From Trema orientale (lineage: Eukaryota; Streptophyta; Magnoliopsida; Rosales; Cannabaceae): a DNA stretch of 64,000 bases. Below the pieces are notes generated by a model. The model ran no database searches. It was not told where the DNA came from and saw only the letters and a list, made by a program, of their open reading frames with translations. Of the stretch, positions 33,458-45,239 are shown piece after piece (position 1 is the first letter of the stretch; every line of letters begins with the position of its first letter). The stretch spans positions 668,243-732,242 of the forward strand of contig JXTC01000038.1 in the NCBI GenBank assembly GCA_002914845.1, written 5' to 3'. The position numbers were made by a program, and so were the translations under genes.

Positions 33458-36431
33458 ATGGGTCACAAGGCTTCAGACTGTCGACTTCCAAAAAAGAAGA
33501 AGATTGAAGCCAACATAGTGGATGAAATCACTCAAGAGGTTTCTGTCATAGACCTCTGTACAGTAGTTTCTGAAGTGAACCTAGTTGGGTCTAATCCCAA
33601 AGAATGGTGGCTTGACACCGATGCCACTCGGCACGTATGCTCTAACAAAGATTTGTTCACTTCCTTCAAACTGCTTGAGAGCGGGGAGAAGTTATTTATG
33701 AGAAACTCTGCCACATCCACTGTCGAAGGCCAAGGCAAGGTAGTCTTAAAGATGACTTCTAGGAAGGAGCTGACTCTGAACGATGTACTGTATGTGCCAA
33801 AGATCCACAAGAACTTAGTATCCGGTTCGTTGCTAAATAAGCATAGATTCTGCATGGTGTTCAAGTCAGATAAAGTAGTTTTGTCTAAAAGCGGATTATA
33901 TGTAGGGAAGGGCTATGTATATGATGGGCTTTTTAAACTGAATGTAATGACTATTAAGCCAAGTAATAATAAAACTAGCCCTTCTGCTTATTTGCTTGAA
34001 TCTTCCAATGTATGGCATGGTAGACTAGAAAACATTAATTATGATACTTTACATAGATTAATTAACTTAAACCACATACCCGCTTTTAATATTGATTCAA
34101 AACACAAGTGTGAAACTTGTGTTGAGGCAAAACTAACCAGGTCATCATTTCAAAATGTTGAGAGGAACACTAAACCCCTTGACCTAATTCACAGTGATAT
34201 TTGTGATTTGAAATTTGTACAAACAAGGGGAGGCAATAAGTATTTTATTACTTTTGTCGATGATAGCACAAAATACTGTTATGTGTATTTGCTAAAATCC
34301 AAGAACGAAGCTATAGAGAAGTTTGTTCTCTATAAGAATGAGGTTGAGAATCAACTCAATAAGAAAATTAAGGTGCTGAGAAGTGATCGAGGTGGAGAGT
34401 ATAATTCACCTTTTGAGGAAATCTGTGCACAGTATGGAATCATACATGAAACCACAACACCTTACTCGCCTCAGTCAAATGGAGTTGCTGAGCGAAAGAA
34501 TCGTACTTTGAAAGAAATGATGAATGCAATGTTGATAAGTTCTGGGTTACATGTGGGGAGAAGCCATTTTGACGGCCAATTACCTTTTGAATAAGGTACC
34601 CAAAAAGAAAATAGAAAAGACTCCATATGAGTTGTGGAAAGGAAGAAAACCATCCTACAACTATTTACGAATATAGGGATGTCTTGCCAAAGTGGCCGTA
34701 CCAACACCTAAGAAGGTGAAAATTGGTTCGAGAACCGTTGATTGCATTTTTATTGGCTATGCACAAAACAGTAGTGCTTATCGGTTTCTTGTGTATGAGT
34801 CAAAAATCCCAGACATACATAAGAACACGATAATGGAATCAAGGAATGCATCGTTCTTTGAACATGTATTTCCTTCTAAATCCAAAGAAGAAGCGAGTTC
34901 GTCTAAACGAACATATGAGACTATTATTGAGAATAGTCAGGACCAAGATAAAAATGAAGAAACCAAGGTTGAACCTCGACGTAGTAAGAGAGCAAGGACA
35001 GAAAAATCTTTTGGTCTGAATTTTCTGACATACTTACTAGAAAGTGAGCCTCGAACGTATACCGAGGCTATAAGCTCTACTGAAGCACCTTTGTGGAAAG
35101 AGGCTATCAAGAGCGAAATTGATTCCATCTTACAAAATCATACTTGGGAACTAGTGGACCTTCCTCCTGGATGTAAACCACTAGGTTCAAAGTGGATTTT
35201 TAAAAGAAAAACGAAAGCCGATGGATCGATTGATAAGTACAAGGTAAGACTTATAATTAAAGGTTACAGAAAGAAAGAAGGTCTGGACTACTTTGACACT
35301 TATTCTCCTGTGACGAGAATAAATTCCATTAGGATGGTAATTGCGATTGCCACTTTACGGAATCTCGAAATACACCAAATGGATGTAAAAATAGCTTTTC
35401 TAAATGGAGATCTAGAGGAAGAGATCTACATGGAACAACCTGAAGGTTTTTCTGCACCAGGGCAAGAAAAGAAAGTCTGTAAATTAGTAAAATCCTTGTA
35501 TAGATTAAAACAAGCCCCGAAACAATGGCATGAAAAATTTGATAATGCTATGAAGGCTAATAGATTTAAAATCAACGAATGCGACAAATGTGTATATGTC
35601 AAAGACACCGAAAATGGTTATGTCATTTTGTGTCTTTACGTTGATGACATGCTCATTGTTGGTAGTGATGATAAAATGATCAAATCTACCAAAAATATGT
35701 TGAATTCAAGATTTGACATGAAAGACATGGGCTTAGCCGATGTTATTTTGGGAATGAAAATCTCAAGAGTATCAGATGGGCTTGTTTTAAGTCAGTCACA
35801 TTATGTGGACAATATTCTTGAAAAATTCGATAAAGATAATTCTGGAGTTGTCAAAATACCAATAGATTTAACTTTACGTTTATCCAAGAATAAAGGTGAG
35901 AGTGTTTCTCAAGTAGAATATTCTAGAGTGATAGGCAGTCTAATGTATTTGATGAGCTGTACAAGACCAGATATTGCCTATGCAGTTAGTAAACTAAGTA
36001 GATACACAAATAATCCTAGAGCTGAGCATTGGCAAGGGATTATAAGAGTATTAAAATACTTACGGTTTACACGTAATTATGGGCTGCACTATGATGCAAA
36101 TTGGATATCTGATATTAAAGATTCAAAGTCTACTAGTGGTTATGTGTTCACACTAGGAGGTTCAGTAGTGTCATGGAAATCCTCGAAACAAACTGTTATT
36201 GCCAGATCCACTATGGAATCTAAATTTATCGCACTGAATAAATGTGGGGAAGAAGCTGAATGGCTCTGCCACTTCTTAGAGGATATTCTAAGATGGCCAA
36301 AACCTGTGCCTGCAATTTGCATACATTGTGATAGTCAATCTGCAATTGGTAGAGCACAGAGCAAAGGGTTAAATAGAGAGTTAGTTGAAAAGTCATCGAG
36401 GGGAATGGGACTAAAGTCCATGAAAGAATAA
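33458..36431 (+). pseudogene. Copia pol remnant (PR-INT-RT-RH)
   Basis: In order: protease motif WWLDTDAT (33605-33628), where the catalytic D-T/S-G has Asp for Gly; pre-integrase HGRLEN near 34016, where the second zinc-binding His is Asn (34031-34033), followed by CETC; integrase core with IHSD, FVDD and GGEYNSP; a small deletion and frameshift near 34550; a TAG at 34674-34676 in the shifted frame; then reverse transcriptase with QMDVK, and an intact YVDD box at 35637-35648; then RNase H. RNase H is shortened in two places: LHY joins DANW (about 36090) and GRAQS joins KGLNREL (about 36360), removing parts of the domain. The region cannot give a working polyprotein. GTG at 34692 is only where the last open stretch begins. 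Confidence 0.9.
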
Positions 36432-37010
36432 GTCGATACAGTGGATACCCAACCTAGTTGACTGGAGATCCCAAGATCTAGGTTCAAAAGGGACAACTAA
36501 ATTGCAAAGACTGTGTTAGATCACTGTGAGGATTTTTCTCATATCCATTCCTATGATGAAACAGTGATGCCCGTAAAGCGAAAGGTTAAGCTATGCTTTT
36601 AATGATTCTTATGCGTCGAAAATAGAATTTCGAGCAGAGTAATGCGGGTTACTCTTAATTAAGAGATCACCTATGTGAGAGAGAAGAAGGGTCGCTTCTA
36701 AGGGAATTGTTAGGGCGTAATTCTTATTAAACTCTTGCAGAACCATGCATATGTTCATGGCCAAAATGAACATAACAGTGAGAACTGAGAAAGTGTCAGG
36801 AAGATTCCTGTGTGAGATATGTTATCATTTACACAAATGACATAATAGTTCAAGGACATCGCATCTACTATTTAGTTAGTAAAGTAAACATATTTTCACA
36901 AGAGAAGGTTCAAAGGGTAACACCTACCTATCCTATGCAGGTTTCGACCATTGAATTCTATCACCATGTCGGTCGAGTTTTAGGTCGTCAATTTCATTCA
37001 TGTAGGGAAT
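36432..37010 (+). other. Copia 3' untranslated internal region
   Basis: Noncoding region between pol and the 3' LTR. It ends gtagggaat directly before the LTR, a weak version of a polypurine tract. A 70-codon frame at 36812-37024 crosses into the LTR and is not meaningful. Confidence 0.7.
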
Positions 37011-38045
37011 TGTTAGAAAAATAGTTTGGAAAAACCATTGTTAATAGCCATTTTGAGGCATGGGTGGATGAGAAATTAAAACCCAAAGTGAGAAGGTTCT
37101 AGAATTGAATTTGTCACATACAAGAGTTACAAAATTCATTTTGGACATTTATTAGGCCTCATAAAGCTGAGATAACAACCAAAAACGTTTTGGCAGTTAT
37201 GTTGTAACAGCGAAACGTTTTTCAGTATTTCAACTATATTAATGGGCTATTACTGTTACGTTGTAACAAACAAACGTTTTTCAGCCCTATTAATGGACTG
37301 TTATGTTGTAACAGACAAATATTTTTCAGCCATATTAATGGGCTGTTGCTGTTATATTGTAACAGACAAACGTTTGTCAGCCATATTAATAGGCTGTTAT
37401 GTTGTAATAGAAAAACATTTTTAGCCATATTAATGAGATGTTAATGGCTTGGTTCCCCATGAACAATATAAAAGGAGACCTTCTCCTCACTCTTAGACAC
37501 ACCAAGACACACCAAAATATTTCTTAGCCTATTCCTCTCTTCCATTTCTCTCTGTGGCGGTTAAGAAAAGTTAGTTAGAAGTTAGAGAGAGTTAGTTAGA
37601 AGTTAGAGAGTTTGAGTTCTTGTTCTTTCTTCTAAGAGTGGTCAAGTTCTCTTGAGTTCTGGTGATAGAGTTTGGGCATTGCTCAGTTCGTTGTGAGTAG
37701 TAAGTTGGTGCGACGTTGCTATTCATGAACCGTTTTATCCTGGGAAACAGACGCTGCTGACATTCCTCTAAGCACCCCGGTGAGGAGGCGTAACTATTTT
37801 AAGGAAATTGTGTGAAACACAAGACTCAGTTTGGTTTCCTTAAACTCCTTTATTATTTTGGTCATTATAATCATGATTATTATTATACTAAATTAATTGT
37901 GATTTATTTTATTACGTTATTTGATTTAACTTCATGATAAATATTTTTATCCAAATTATTTGTTAAATCATATGTTATAACATGTTATTGTTATATTTTC
38001 ATTTCTAGATATATTATTACTTGCAATAGTTAAAATTGTCCAACA
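37011..38045 (+). repeat. Copia 3' LTR
   Basis: 1035 bp, same ends as the 5' LTR, TATA at 37467-37475. Followed by the target duplication ttttg (38046-38050). Confidence 0.92.
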
Positions 38046-38050
38046 TTTTG

Positions 38051-40429
38051 TGCTAAGCTAGAAGATATTTGGCTACCAAAATAAAGGCTTATGGAGGTTG
38101 ATATCATTAGGGATGGGATGTTTTAATTTTCATTTTCCTGCGACAGAAGACTAAGACTGATTTTGGTCCTCATGCTCTTGGTCTTTCTGAATCAGGTGTT
38201 CTCCAAATGCTGGTTATTAAGACCCCGATTTTAATCTATATATATAAGCAAAGTTTGCCGATTCTATGTATATATTCAGCTCTTTCAACTTAGGTGCAAA
38301 TTAATACTGGCATCTCTAGATTTTATCATATATTGCCCGTGGTATTGGCACCTTAAATAAAATTGATCACAGGACCACCTTCAATGCTGTCTATGGTCAT
38401 TTTTTGTTCACTTGCTTATGGGTTTTGATCTTTCGGGAGAATCTCCTGGATACTCCTGATTGAACAAGAAAGTCTTGGTTTTTAATTTGTCTTTGTTGAT
38501 TATATGAAAATTTGTCAAATATTTCTTCCAACTGCAATCTTTTTCGGCATTAATCATTAAGTAATTTGCATGTCGAATAAAAAAGAAAGAAAGAAAGAAA
38601 GAAAAAACTTGAGAATAATTAATTCCTAGAGCTAGGAGTCGCTCCATAATACAAAAATATAGTATTGTCCTAAGAAGTCAACTGACAATCTTCCAATGAA
38701 TAAAATAACTTGTGAGCCAATCTCTAAGCAACCTCCCACGAAATAGGTAGAAATACTATCTCATACCTCAGAAAAATAGAACGGTGGAGAGAGTTTTCTA
38801 AGACATTGTTTTAAGTACGACAAATCATTGAGGACACTGATAATGAATTACTACAAGTAAATTCAGAGATAGAAAATCATAAAATTATTATGCCTATTAT
38901 TCCTCATATATATAGAAACTCATTAACATGCCTATCATTCTCATGAGTCGACTAACCATATTGAAAATGTTGATGATATATTATTTTAAGTGGTGTTTAA
39001 TACGATGGAATAACTGTTGGAATTGACAATTTTAACCAAAAAAAAAAAAAAAAAAAGACTGTTGGAGTAAAATGACTATTACTATAAATATTCATTCCTA
39101 TGTTGGGTTTGACACACATGCATAGGAATATTCCTATGGAAAGATTATTCTAACTAAATGGTGGAATACTTATTCTTAAAGGTATTCTTGAATTAATATC
39201 CACATACCCAACAATATATGTGTGCGAAATTTGCTGGTAATTTATTGTCAAAGATAGTTCATAAAAATCTTTATAGTTAAACTCAATGGAAAAATATATG
39301 TGATGGATGTATTGCTATGGATAAGTGGTAGAAAGTCTGCCCGATGCCACGTTATGTGTGATAAATGTATAGCTATGGATAAGTACCACGATCCCACGTC
39401 ATATATGGATATGTACGTGGATACGTACGCATATATAACTCGTAGATGTTTTAGTATCCTATAAAAAACAAAGGAATAGTTTGTCCTAAAGATCGTTCTA
39501 ATTGACCAAGTGGAATTTATTAACTTAGATGTAGTGGATGTAGTTGAATTTTATTCTTAAGAGGCAACTCACAAATCTTAATAGATTGATATTGTGATTA
39601 AACATAAACTTGAATGCGAGAAACATAAATAACACAAACAACTTTACATGGTTTGGCTTAACAATTGCCTACGTCCATGATACTTTTAATAGAGTAATAA
39701 GATTACAAGTTGATAAAGGATTGGTAGTTAAACATAACATAGGGTTTTTGGTATATATGTTTGTGCGTAAGAGTCTTTCATAGATTAGCAAAGTGGCCAC
39801 TGAATTTTTAATTTTAGCAATTAAGTCCTTTAATTTAAATATTAGTGACAATCAACCATAATTATTAATGGATATTAAATTACTAATAAAAGTAGTCATG
39901 TGATATCCACGTGAGGTGTTTTTAAGGGCCTAATGGCTATTTTATACTATGCCTATTATACAATGGGATATTTTGGTATTGCTGTGTTGTGCTGTACTTG
40001 TGTTGTGAGCACGAAGCAACTATGAAAAAAAAAGATCTAGGCATTTAGTAAATTTAATCTACAAAACTATTGTGGTGTATAAAAGCAGCATCCAAGTATT
40101 TGGTAAACTATAGATTATGTAAACTATAAAGTGATATTTTAAATAATTTGTATTATGAAAGCAGAATCAGCTTTGAAAAGAAACTATTACCATACTTGCC
40201 AAATTCTACTTAAGTTAGCTGTTATGCAGCAACTTCTAGAATCTACTGACCAAAAGTAAGAACTTGTCAAACACTCCCTACTCCTGATTTTTTCACTAAC
40301 CGCTTTTAAAATATAAAAGCAACAACTATAAAAAGCCCAATGGCTAATGGCTTAAAGGAAAAACACAAGCTTTAGAAGAAAAATAAGAAACTTTATACTT
40401 CAAATTCAAAACTAAGTCAAAATAATTAC
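38051..40429. other. Unassigned spacer with decayed fragments
   Basis: 38150-38250 carries a short open, GC-richer stretch on the plus strand whose family I do not recognise. A (gaaa)n microsatellite lies at 38583-38606. The segment around 39790-39960 resembles the arms of degraded foldback repeats (ggccactgaatttttaa). No supported gene. Confidence 0.4.
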
Positions 40430-40749
40430 ACAGAGGCTCTTAGCCAATTGTCGAATTTTGGATCCTTAAAAATAAATGTCAGTTTTTCAATTTTTTTTTT
40501 TTAGGAAAAAGGGCTGAATATATCAGTTTCGTTATATGAATATCAGATATCATATACTTAGTATAATCAATGTAAAAATTCATCTAAACAACCAAACAAT
40601 TATAGAAAAAAAAAAACATTTATTGAAATGAGGTGTGAAAAAATGATCGTTTGCTATACAATTACTAAGAACAAAATGGGTGATAAAGTATAGAGTTATC
40701 AAGAGGTTAGACTGCCCCACTAGCATATAGCAGGAGGGGATGATACATC
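40430..40749. repeat. Paralogous backbone fragment 'unit B'
   Basis: Matches 12105-12275 in unit A and 55120-55440 in unit C. Shared words include gaattttggatccttaaa, atatcagtttc/tccattatatga and gagttatcaaga. It ends where a solo LTR is inserted. Confidence 0.7.
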
Positions 40750-40754
40750 CTTAC

Positions 40755-41929
40755 TGATAATTCTATGAAAATAGAGTTATTTATACTCTTTGACTTATAA
40801 AAATTATGTGTCTTTGAGTATTTTAAGTTTAGTATTGTAAATTATTTAAGTTATTTTATCTCAAATTAGGTTTTATTAATTTTTCATTATTTTATTTCTT
40901 TATTAGAATTACGTGTTTAATTTAATGTAAGTTACATTAATTGGATGAAAATTTGGTTCAAGATAATCTAATTTGTTTTGTTTTGAATTTAAAATGAAAA
41001 GAAAAAAAAAAGGAGAAATTCGGAAATCCAGTCGTGTGTGAAAAAATGGAGGCAAAGACGCATTGATGAACGTCGGATTGAGCCCAAATATCATCTGCTA
41101 GGCGCGTGGTATACACGTGGCTAGACGAGCGAGTGGCACGGTGCAGGAAAGTCAGGAGGTGGGGCGTATATGCAAAATAGCGCTACAGCCTACAGGTCCT
41201 CTTTCCACCGTCAAATCCTATGCAGCGGGCTCATGTATGTTAGTTCTTTTCCTTCATTTAGAATACGCCACGTCAGTCCCTGAGTTTAGCTTTTCACCTC
41301 AACCAACTAGCATGTGGTTTCATACCGAGCACACCAAATTCGGCCGCACCCAAAATTTGAGATGGATTCACATTTTGAAAAAGATAGGAAAAGAAAGAAA
41401 AAGAAAGAGAAAGGAGGAGGAAACAAAAAGGGAAATTGGCCGAGACTTAAGCGCCCCTGCACCATTTTTTAGTGTTGCAACGCTACTTTGGCAGTTCCAG
41501 ACTACCAAACTTTAATTTTATTACAATTTTACCACCTGATTCGAGAATTCTGTAAATTGGGACTAGGGCATATTTCTGGAGAACTTTTTGCTACGAACCT
41601 AAGAGAGACAGCAAGGAGATGAGTAGGAGAAGACGCAAGACCCAGAGATTCATTCAGTTTTTCTTTTTTTTCCTCTCTTAATTTTATGATGTTCAGATAT
41701 AATTTTTTGTGTCTATTTCTTTTCATCATGAATTAAATATTTTGTATGGAGGAATGATGTAGCCTCTACTTGATATTATGTAGTTTTTAGTTTATTTAAT
41801 TTTTGTAGTTTATTTAGTTTGATTTGTCTTAATAAAATTACGATTATTTTAATTATAATACTTAGTAGAAATTTATTTTCAATCTTGTAGGTGTGACAAC
41901 CTTTATCACTATTTATACTATAAAATTCA
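40755..41929 (+). mobile_element. Ty3/gypsy-type solo LTR with 6-bp flanking repeat
   Basis: Starts TGATAATTCTATGAAAATAG and ends aaaattca, a TG...CA LTR of 1175 bp homologous to 12286-13821. The flanks are ccttac on both sides (40749-40754, 41930-41935). No internal region or partner LTR. The 132-codon frame at 41117-41515 lies wholly within the LTR, in its GC-richer middle, and has no recognised domain. Confidence 0.65.
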
Positions 41930-41989
41930 CCTTACAATTGCGAAATAATTTCGTGAATAAGTTTTTGTACAAATTTTCGATTTAAGTAC

Positions 41990-42640
41990 AATATGTCAAT
42001 ACATGTCATGTCTAGGGCTGTACAAGAAGATGACTGGGCTTATCAACAACCCAAACCAACCCGAAACTCATGGATTCTGGGCTTGTATTGGGCTAGGCTG
42101 GCCTAAGAAAATGATAGACCACTAATATGGGTTTCTAACACTTATACCTACAAAAACTGAAAAGAATTACAAACATACGGAATTCAGGATTTTTTTCAAT
42201 TTTTGTACGGTTTTAATTAGGAAAATATCACTTTTTAAAAAATATTTAGAAAATTATCATTTTTAAAATAGTTACTGGTTACTGGTTTCTGGAAACTGGT
42301 CACCAATTATATACCAGTTATAAATATCTTCGATTATTAGTTACCGGTTTTAGAAACCGGTTACTAGAAACTAGTTATTATTTTAAAAAATGGTATTTTT
42401 ATAAATATTTTTTTAAAAAACAGTATTTTTCTAATAAAAACCATATTGCACCGTAAAAAATACAAAAGCACCGTATTTTTCTAATTTTTTTCAAAAATAC
42501 TGTATATTTTCTAATTTTCCCCCACTAATATTTGGCTGGCCCATAGGTTCAGTTAATTAGAACCCATATAAAGTTGACTCTATGAAGATTTAGTATTAGT
42601 TTTTTTTTTTTTAATAATTATATATGTATATATATTAAAA
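41990..42640. mobile_element. hAT-like GGGC-rich repeat hosting a GTTAC MITE
   Basis: The left part (tctagggctgtacaagaag... gggctaggctggc) and the right part (atttggctggcccataggttc) look like halves of one GGGCC-type element split by the insertion at 42174-42535. The true ends are not fixed. Confidence 0.4.
42174..42535. mobile_element. GTTAC-core foldback MITE (copy 3)
   Basis: Arms of A/T blocks (aggatttttttcaat, ttttctaattt) as in 535-955. The core 42270-42385 carries alternating ggttac, gtttctggaaac and accggtt words, with nested perfect inverted repeats such as ACCGGTTTTAGAAACCGGT. Confidence 0.6.
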
Positions 42641-42885
42641 GGGCAACAATCTTGTAGGTATTTTTTTTACCTATACATCGATATCGTTTTGGCTAACTAA
42701 CATTTATTATTGCACGTCTTTTTATAATAAAAAAATAAGAAAAAAATAATATTAATAATGTACGTCTTTTTATGCATATCATTATAGCCATTAGATCACC
42801 GTTAGATTATGGTCCAACGGTTAGAAAAAAAAAATATCATAGGTAAAAATAAAATACCTACTGGATTGGCAACCATATTTAAATC
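42641..42885. mobile_element. MITE with GGTTGCCAATCC-type ends (copy 1)
   Basis: The left end gggcaacaatcttgtaggta and the right end cctactggattggcaacc are inverted repeats; the inner taccta words continue the pairing. Homologous to 52924-53172 including the core words gttagatcac and atgcatatcatta. Confidence 0.7.
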
Positions 42886-43093
42886 TATAAAATATAACAT
42901 AAGAAAGGACAAAACCCCTAGCCACCCATTCCAACCACTTGCTAGTGATAAATAACTCAGTAAGAAACTTTTCAATTTTGGGCTATTTTCTACGTAAAAG
43001 TGTAAAATAGTCAATTTGTATTAGAGGCACCGAAATGAATTTTTGATTAGAGAGCTTGAGAAACGAATTTTAATATATACCACTTATAAGTTT

Positions 43094-43576
43094 TGTTGTG
43101 TGTTTTTTACCACCACATATAGTTTACCTGCCTAATCCTAAAAAAGGCAGCTAGCTAATTGAAAAGGAGATAATTACCCATTATTGTGTAGTCACCCAAT
43201 CTCAATATTATATTGTATTTTATTATGTAATTTCCTATTAACAAAATTGGGAAACCTAAAGCTACCCTCATCTATATAAAGGGGGCTCAGTCTCATAATT
43301 TTTGGATCTGACAGTCATCTGACAATCATTTCACTATACACTCTCTCTCTGTAATTTCCTCTCTAATTCTCTCTTTGCTCTCACCTTGAGGCTTAGAGAA
43401 ACTCTTGTAATTCTCCAGAAAATAGTGAAGAATAGTGGACGTAAGCTCATCTTTTTTGAAGCTGAACCACTATAAAATTTGTGTCTCCTTATTTGCTTTA
43501 ATTTATCAACCCTTTTTACACACAAGCCACATCTCGCAATTTCCTATATTCATTGTTGACAAAACCTCCGTCAACA
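43094..43576 (+). repeat. Gypsy 5' LTR
   Basis: Starts TGTTGTGTG, ends GTCAACA. TATATAAAG at 43273-43281 is followed by a pyrimidine-rich leader (ctctctctctgtaattt). Confidence 0.9.
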
Positions 43577-43595
43577 ATTGGCGCTAGAAGGAAGG
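43577..43595 (+). other. Primer-binding region of the gypsy element
   Basis: Directly after the LTR the sequence reads atTGGCGCTAGAAGGAAGG. TGGCGC right after the LTR is a hallmark of plant Ty3/gypsy elements. I could not assign the priming tRNA. Confidence 0.65.
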
Positions 43596-43635
43596 TTATT
43601 CCAGCGAAGAGTTTGTCAATTTTGCTTCTTCAACA

Positions 43636-45035
43636 ATGGCAAACACCAAGAACACTACCAGAAATGCTGGAGTTAGCCAAAATCAACCCCAAAGCACTGC
43701 TGCTGTACAGGTCGATCCCGCTCAGGATCAACCTGCCGCGACCGTACCAGAGAACATTATCCAAAGACAAGATTGCATAGAGGATGCACTGGCGAACCTT
43801 CAGCAAATCACCAATCAGATTAATGATTCTCTACGGCGACTTGCTGAATGGCAGATAGTGACTCCACCGCAGCACGAACGTCCCAGAGATCGTCCTGCTC
43901 GACGACCTGAGAGAGGAATTCAAATGCTAGAGACAGGGAACTGCGATCAGCTCAGAACCCAACAGGAGCGTTATGCAGATCACACCTCCAAGGAAAAGGC
44001 AAGGTCGCAGACTTGTCACAGGAATCTGGTACCAGGAGTTCGAGCACAGATCGTGATCGTGAACAACCTTCTCGGAAGGCTACCGTCAATTGTGATCGTC
44101 TGAGCAACGAGCGAAATCGTCAATCGAAAAAATTAGCAGGGAGCCAAGGCAAAATCCTGCAGACCTAAGATAACATCTGGAACAGCGACGCAGTCATGAG
44201 CAATCCATATCGCATCATAATGACCAAAGTCGATCTCGTCGCACTATTTTAGTGGAATCTTCACAAAGATTACAACAGACCCTGCCTGATCAACCCGCCT
44301 TACATCGTGATAATAACGACCAAAGGCCACCCTTGCCACCAGTTAGACATGATGCTTTTCCTCCAAATATCGATGTTTATAATTTGAGGATCGCATTGGA
44401 TGCACTTGCTGGCTGGGACGATGAGCTCGCTAATGGATATCATCAAATCGCTATTCAACAAGGAAGTTCGAGTTGCTGCTTTATCAACTAGATTCAAATT
44501 TCCCACCATAAACACTTTTGATGGGAAAACTGATCCGCGAGACTATATGGACCACTTCAGTGACCTGATAGAGCTTTATCGAGTCGATGACCTCGCACGT
44601 TACAGGTGCTTTGCTGTAACTCTCACAGGTGCAGCGAAAAAGTGGTTCCGAAGACTTCAGCCTAGTTCGATCTCGTCCTATTTGTCTGCTATTCAACAAG
44701 GTCCAGAGGAGACTCTGCGATCTTACCACAATCGCTTTGCTTCAGAGCTGGCTAAGGTGAACAACCCGCCTAAAAGGGGAGTCCTGACTCTAATGATGGC
44801 TGGAGTGCGACCAAAGACTAAACTGTGGGAGGAGTTGTTAGAACGAGAATGCAGGAGTCTTGAAGACTTCTATAGGCGAGTTGGTCGACATCTAAGGGTA
44901 GAATCTTCATGCGATAATCTCTATAAGACGGAGAAGGAAGGAGCAAAAGATGCAGCCAGAGATGCAACCACGACCAACAGTTATAATAATAAGAAATCAA
45001 AAAAGAGGAAGGAGGAGCAGCTAATTGAGAAGTAA
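43636..45035 (+). pseudogene. Gypsy gag remnant, frameshifted
   Basis: An N-terminal frame opens with MANTKNTTRN (43636). Frames then change near 43930, 44100 and 44400-44460. The last frame (44400-45035) has the Retrotrans_gag core: FKFPTINTFDGKTDPRDYMDHF, then LTGAAKKWFRRLQPSSI, then ETLRSYHNRF. The segment between SSI and the ETLRSY helix is shorter than in the family. Ends in a Lys-rich tail. Confidence 0.85.
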
Positions 45036-45239
45036 CCCAAGCCAAAGAAGGAGATTTCTAAGAGCTCTTTTGTGATTTAACAATTATACCAAGCTGAATG
45101 CACCCATCGATCGCATTTATGTGGTCACTAACCAGTAGGAGCGATTTCGGAGGCTGGAGAAAATAAAGTGAGACAACCAGTATGATGTGCGATCTTATTA
45201 TAACAATTTTCTGAAGCTCGCTACACGAGAAAAATACCT

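Larger units (their letters stand above)
31680..38045 (+). mobile_element. Ty1/copia retrotransposon, complete ends, defective
   Basis: A 6.37-kb element bounded by two LTRs (1036 and 1035 bp) that both start TGTTRGAAAAAT and end TTGTCCAACA. Perfect 5-bp repeats ttttg flank it (31675-31679, 38046-38050). The LTRs differ at roughly 50 positions by eye (about 95% identical), mainly C/T and G/A changes. The internal part holds a truncated gag, then protease, integrase, reverse transcriptase and RNase H in copia order, all with lesions described below. No canonical primer-binding site follows the 5' LTR. Confidence 0.95.

Noticed and set aside
34692..34694. GTG as a translation start for the long copia frame
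   Set aside because: The preceding TAG is a lesion within integrase and the true polyprotein would start in gag; the GTG is not a start site.
38990..39210. Candidate MITE around taataacgatggaataactgttgg
   Set aside because: No convincing inverted termini or second copy in the window.
41117..41515. 132-codon plus-strand frame as a host gene
   Set aside because: It lies entirely inside a solo LTR and is not matched as an open frame in the homologous LTR at 12286-13821.
43334..43525. Minus-strand frame present in both gypsy LTRs (also 48927-49118)
   Set aside because: Duplicated only because the LTR is duplicated; no domain, and antisense to the LTR promoter.
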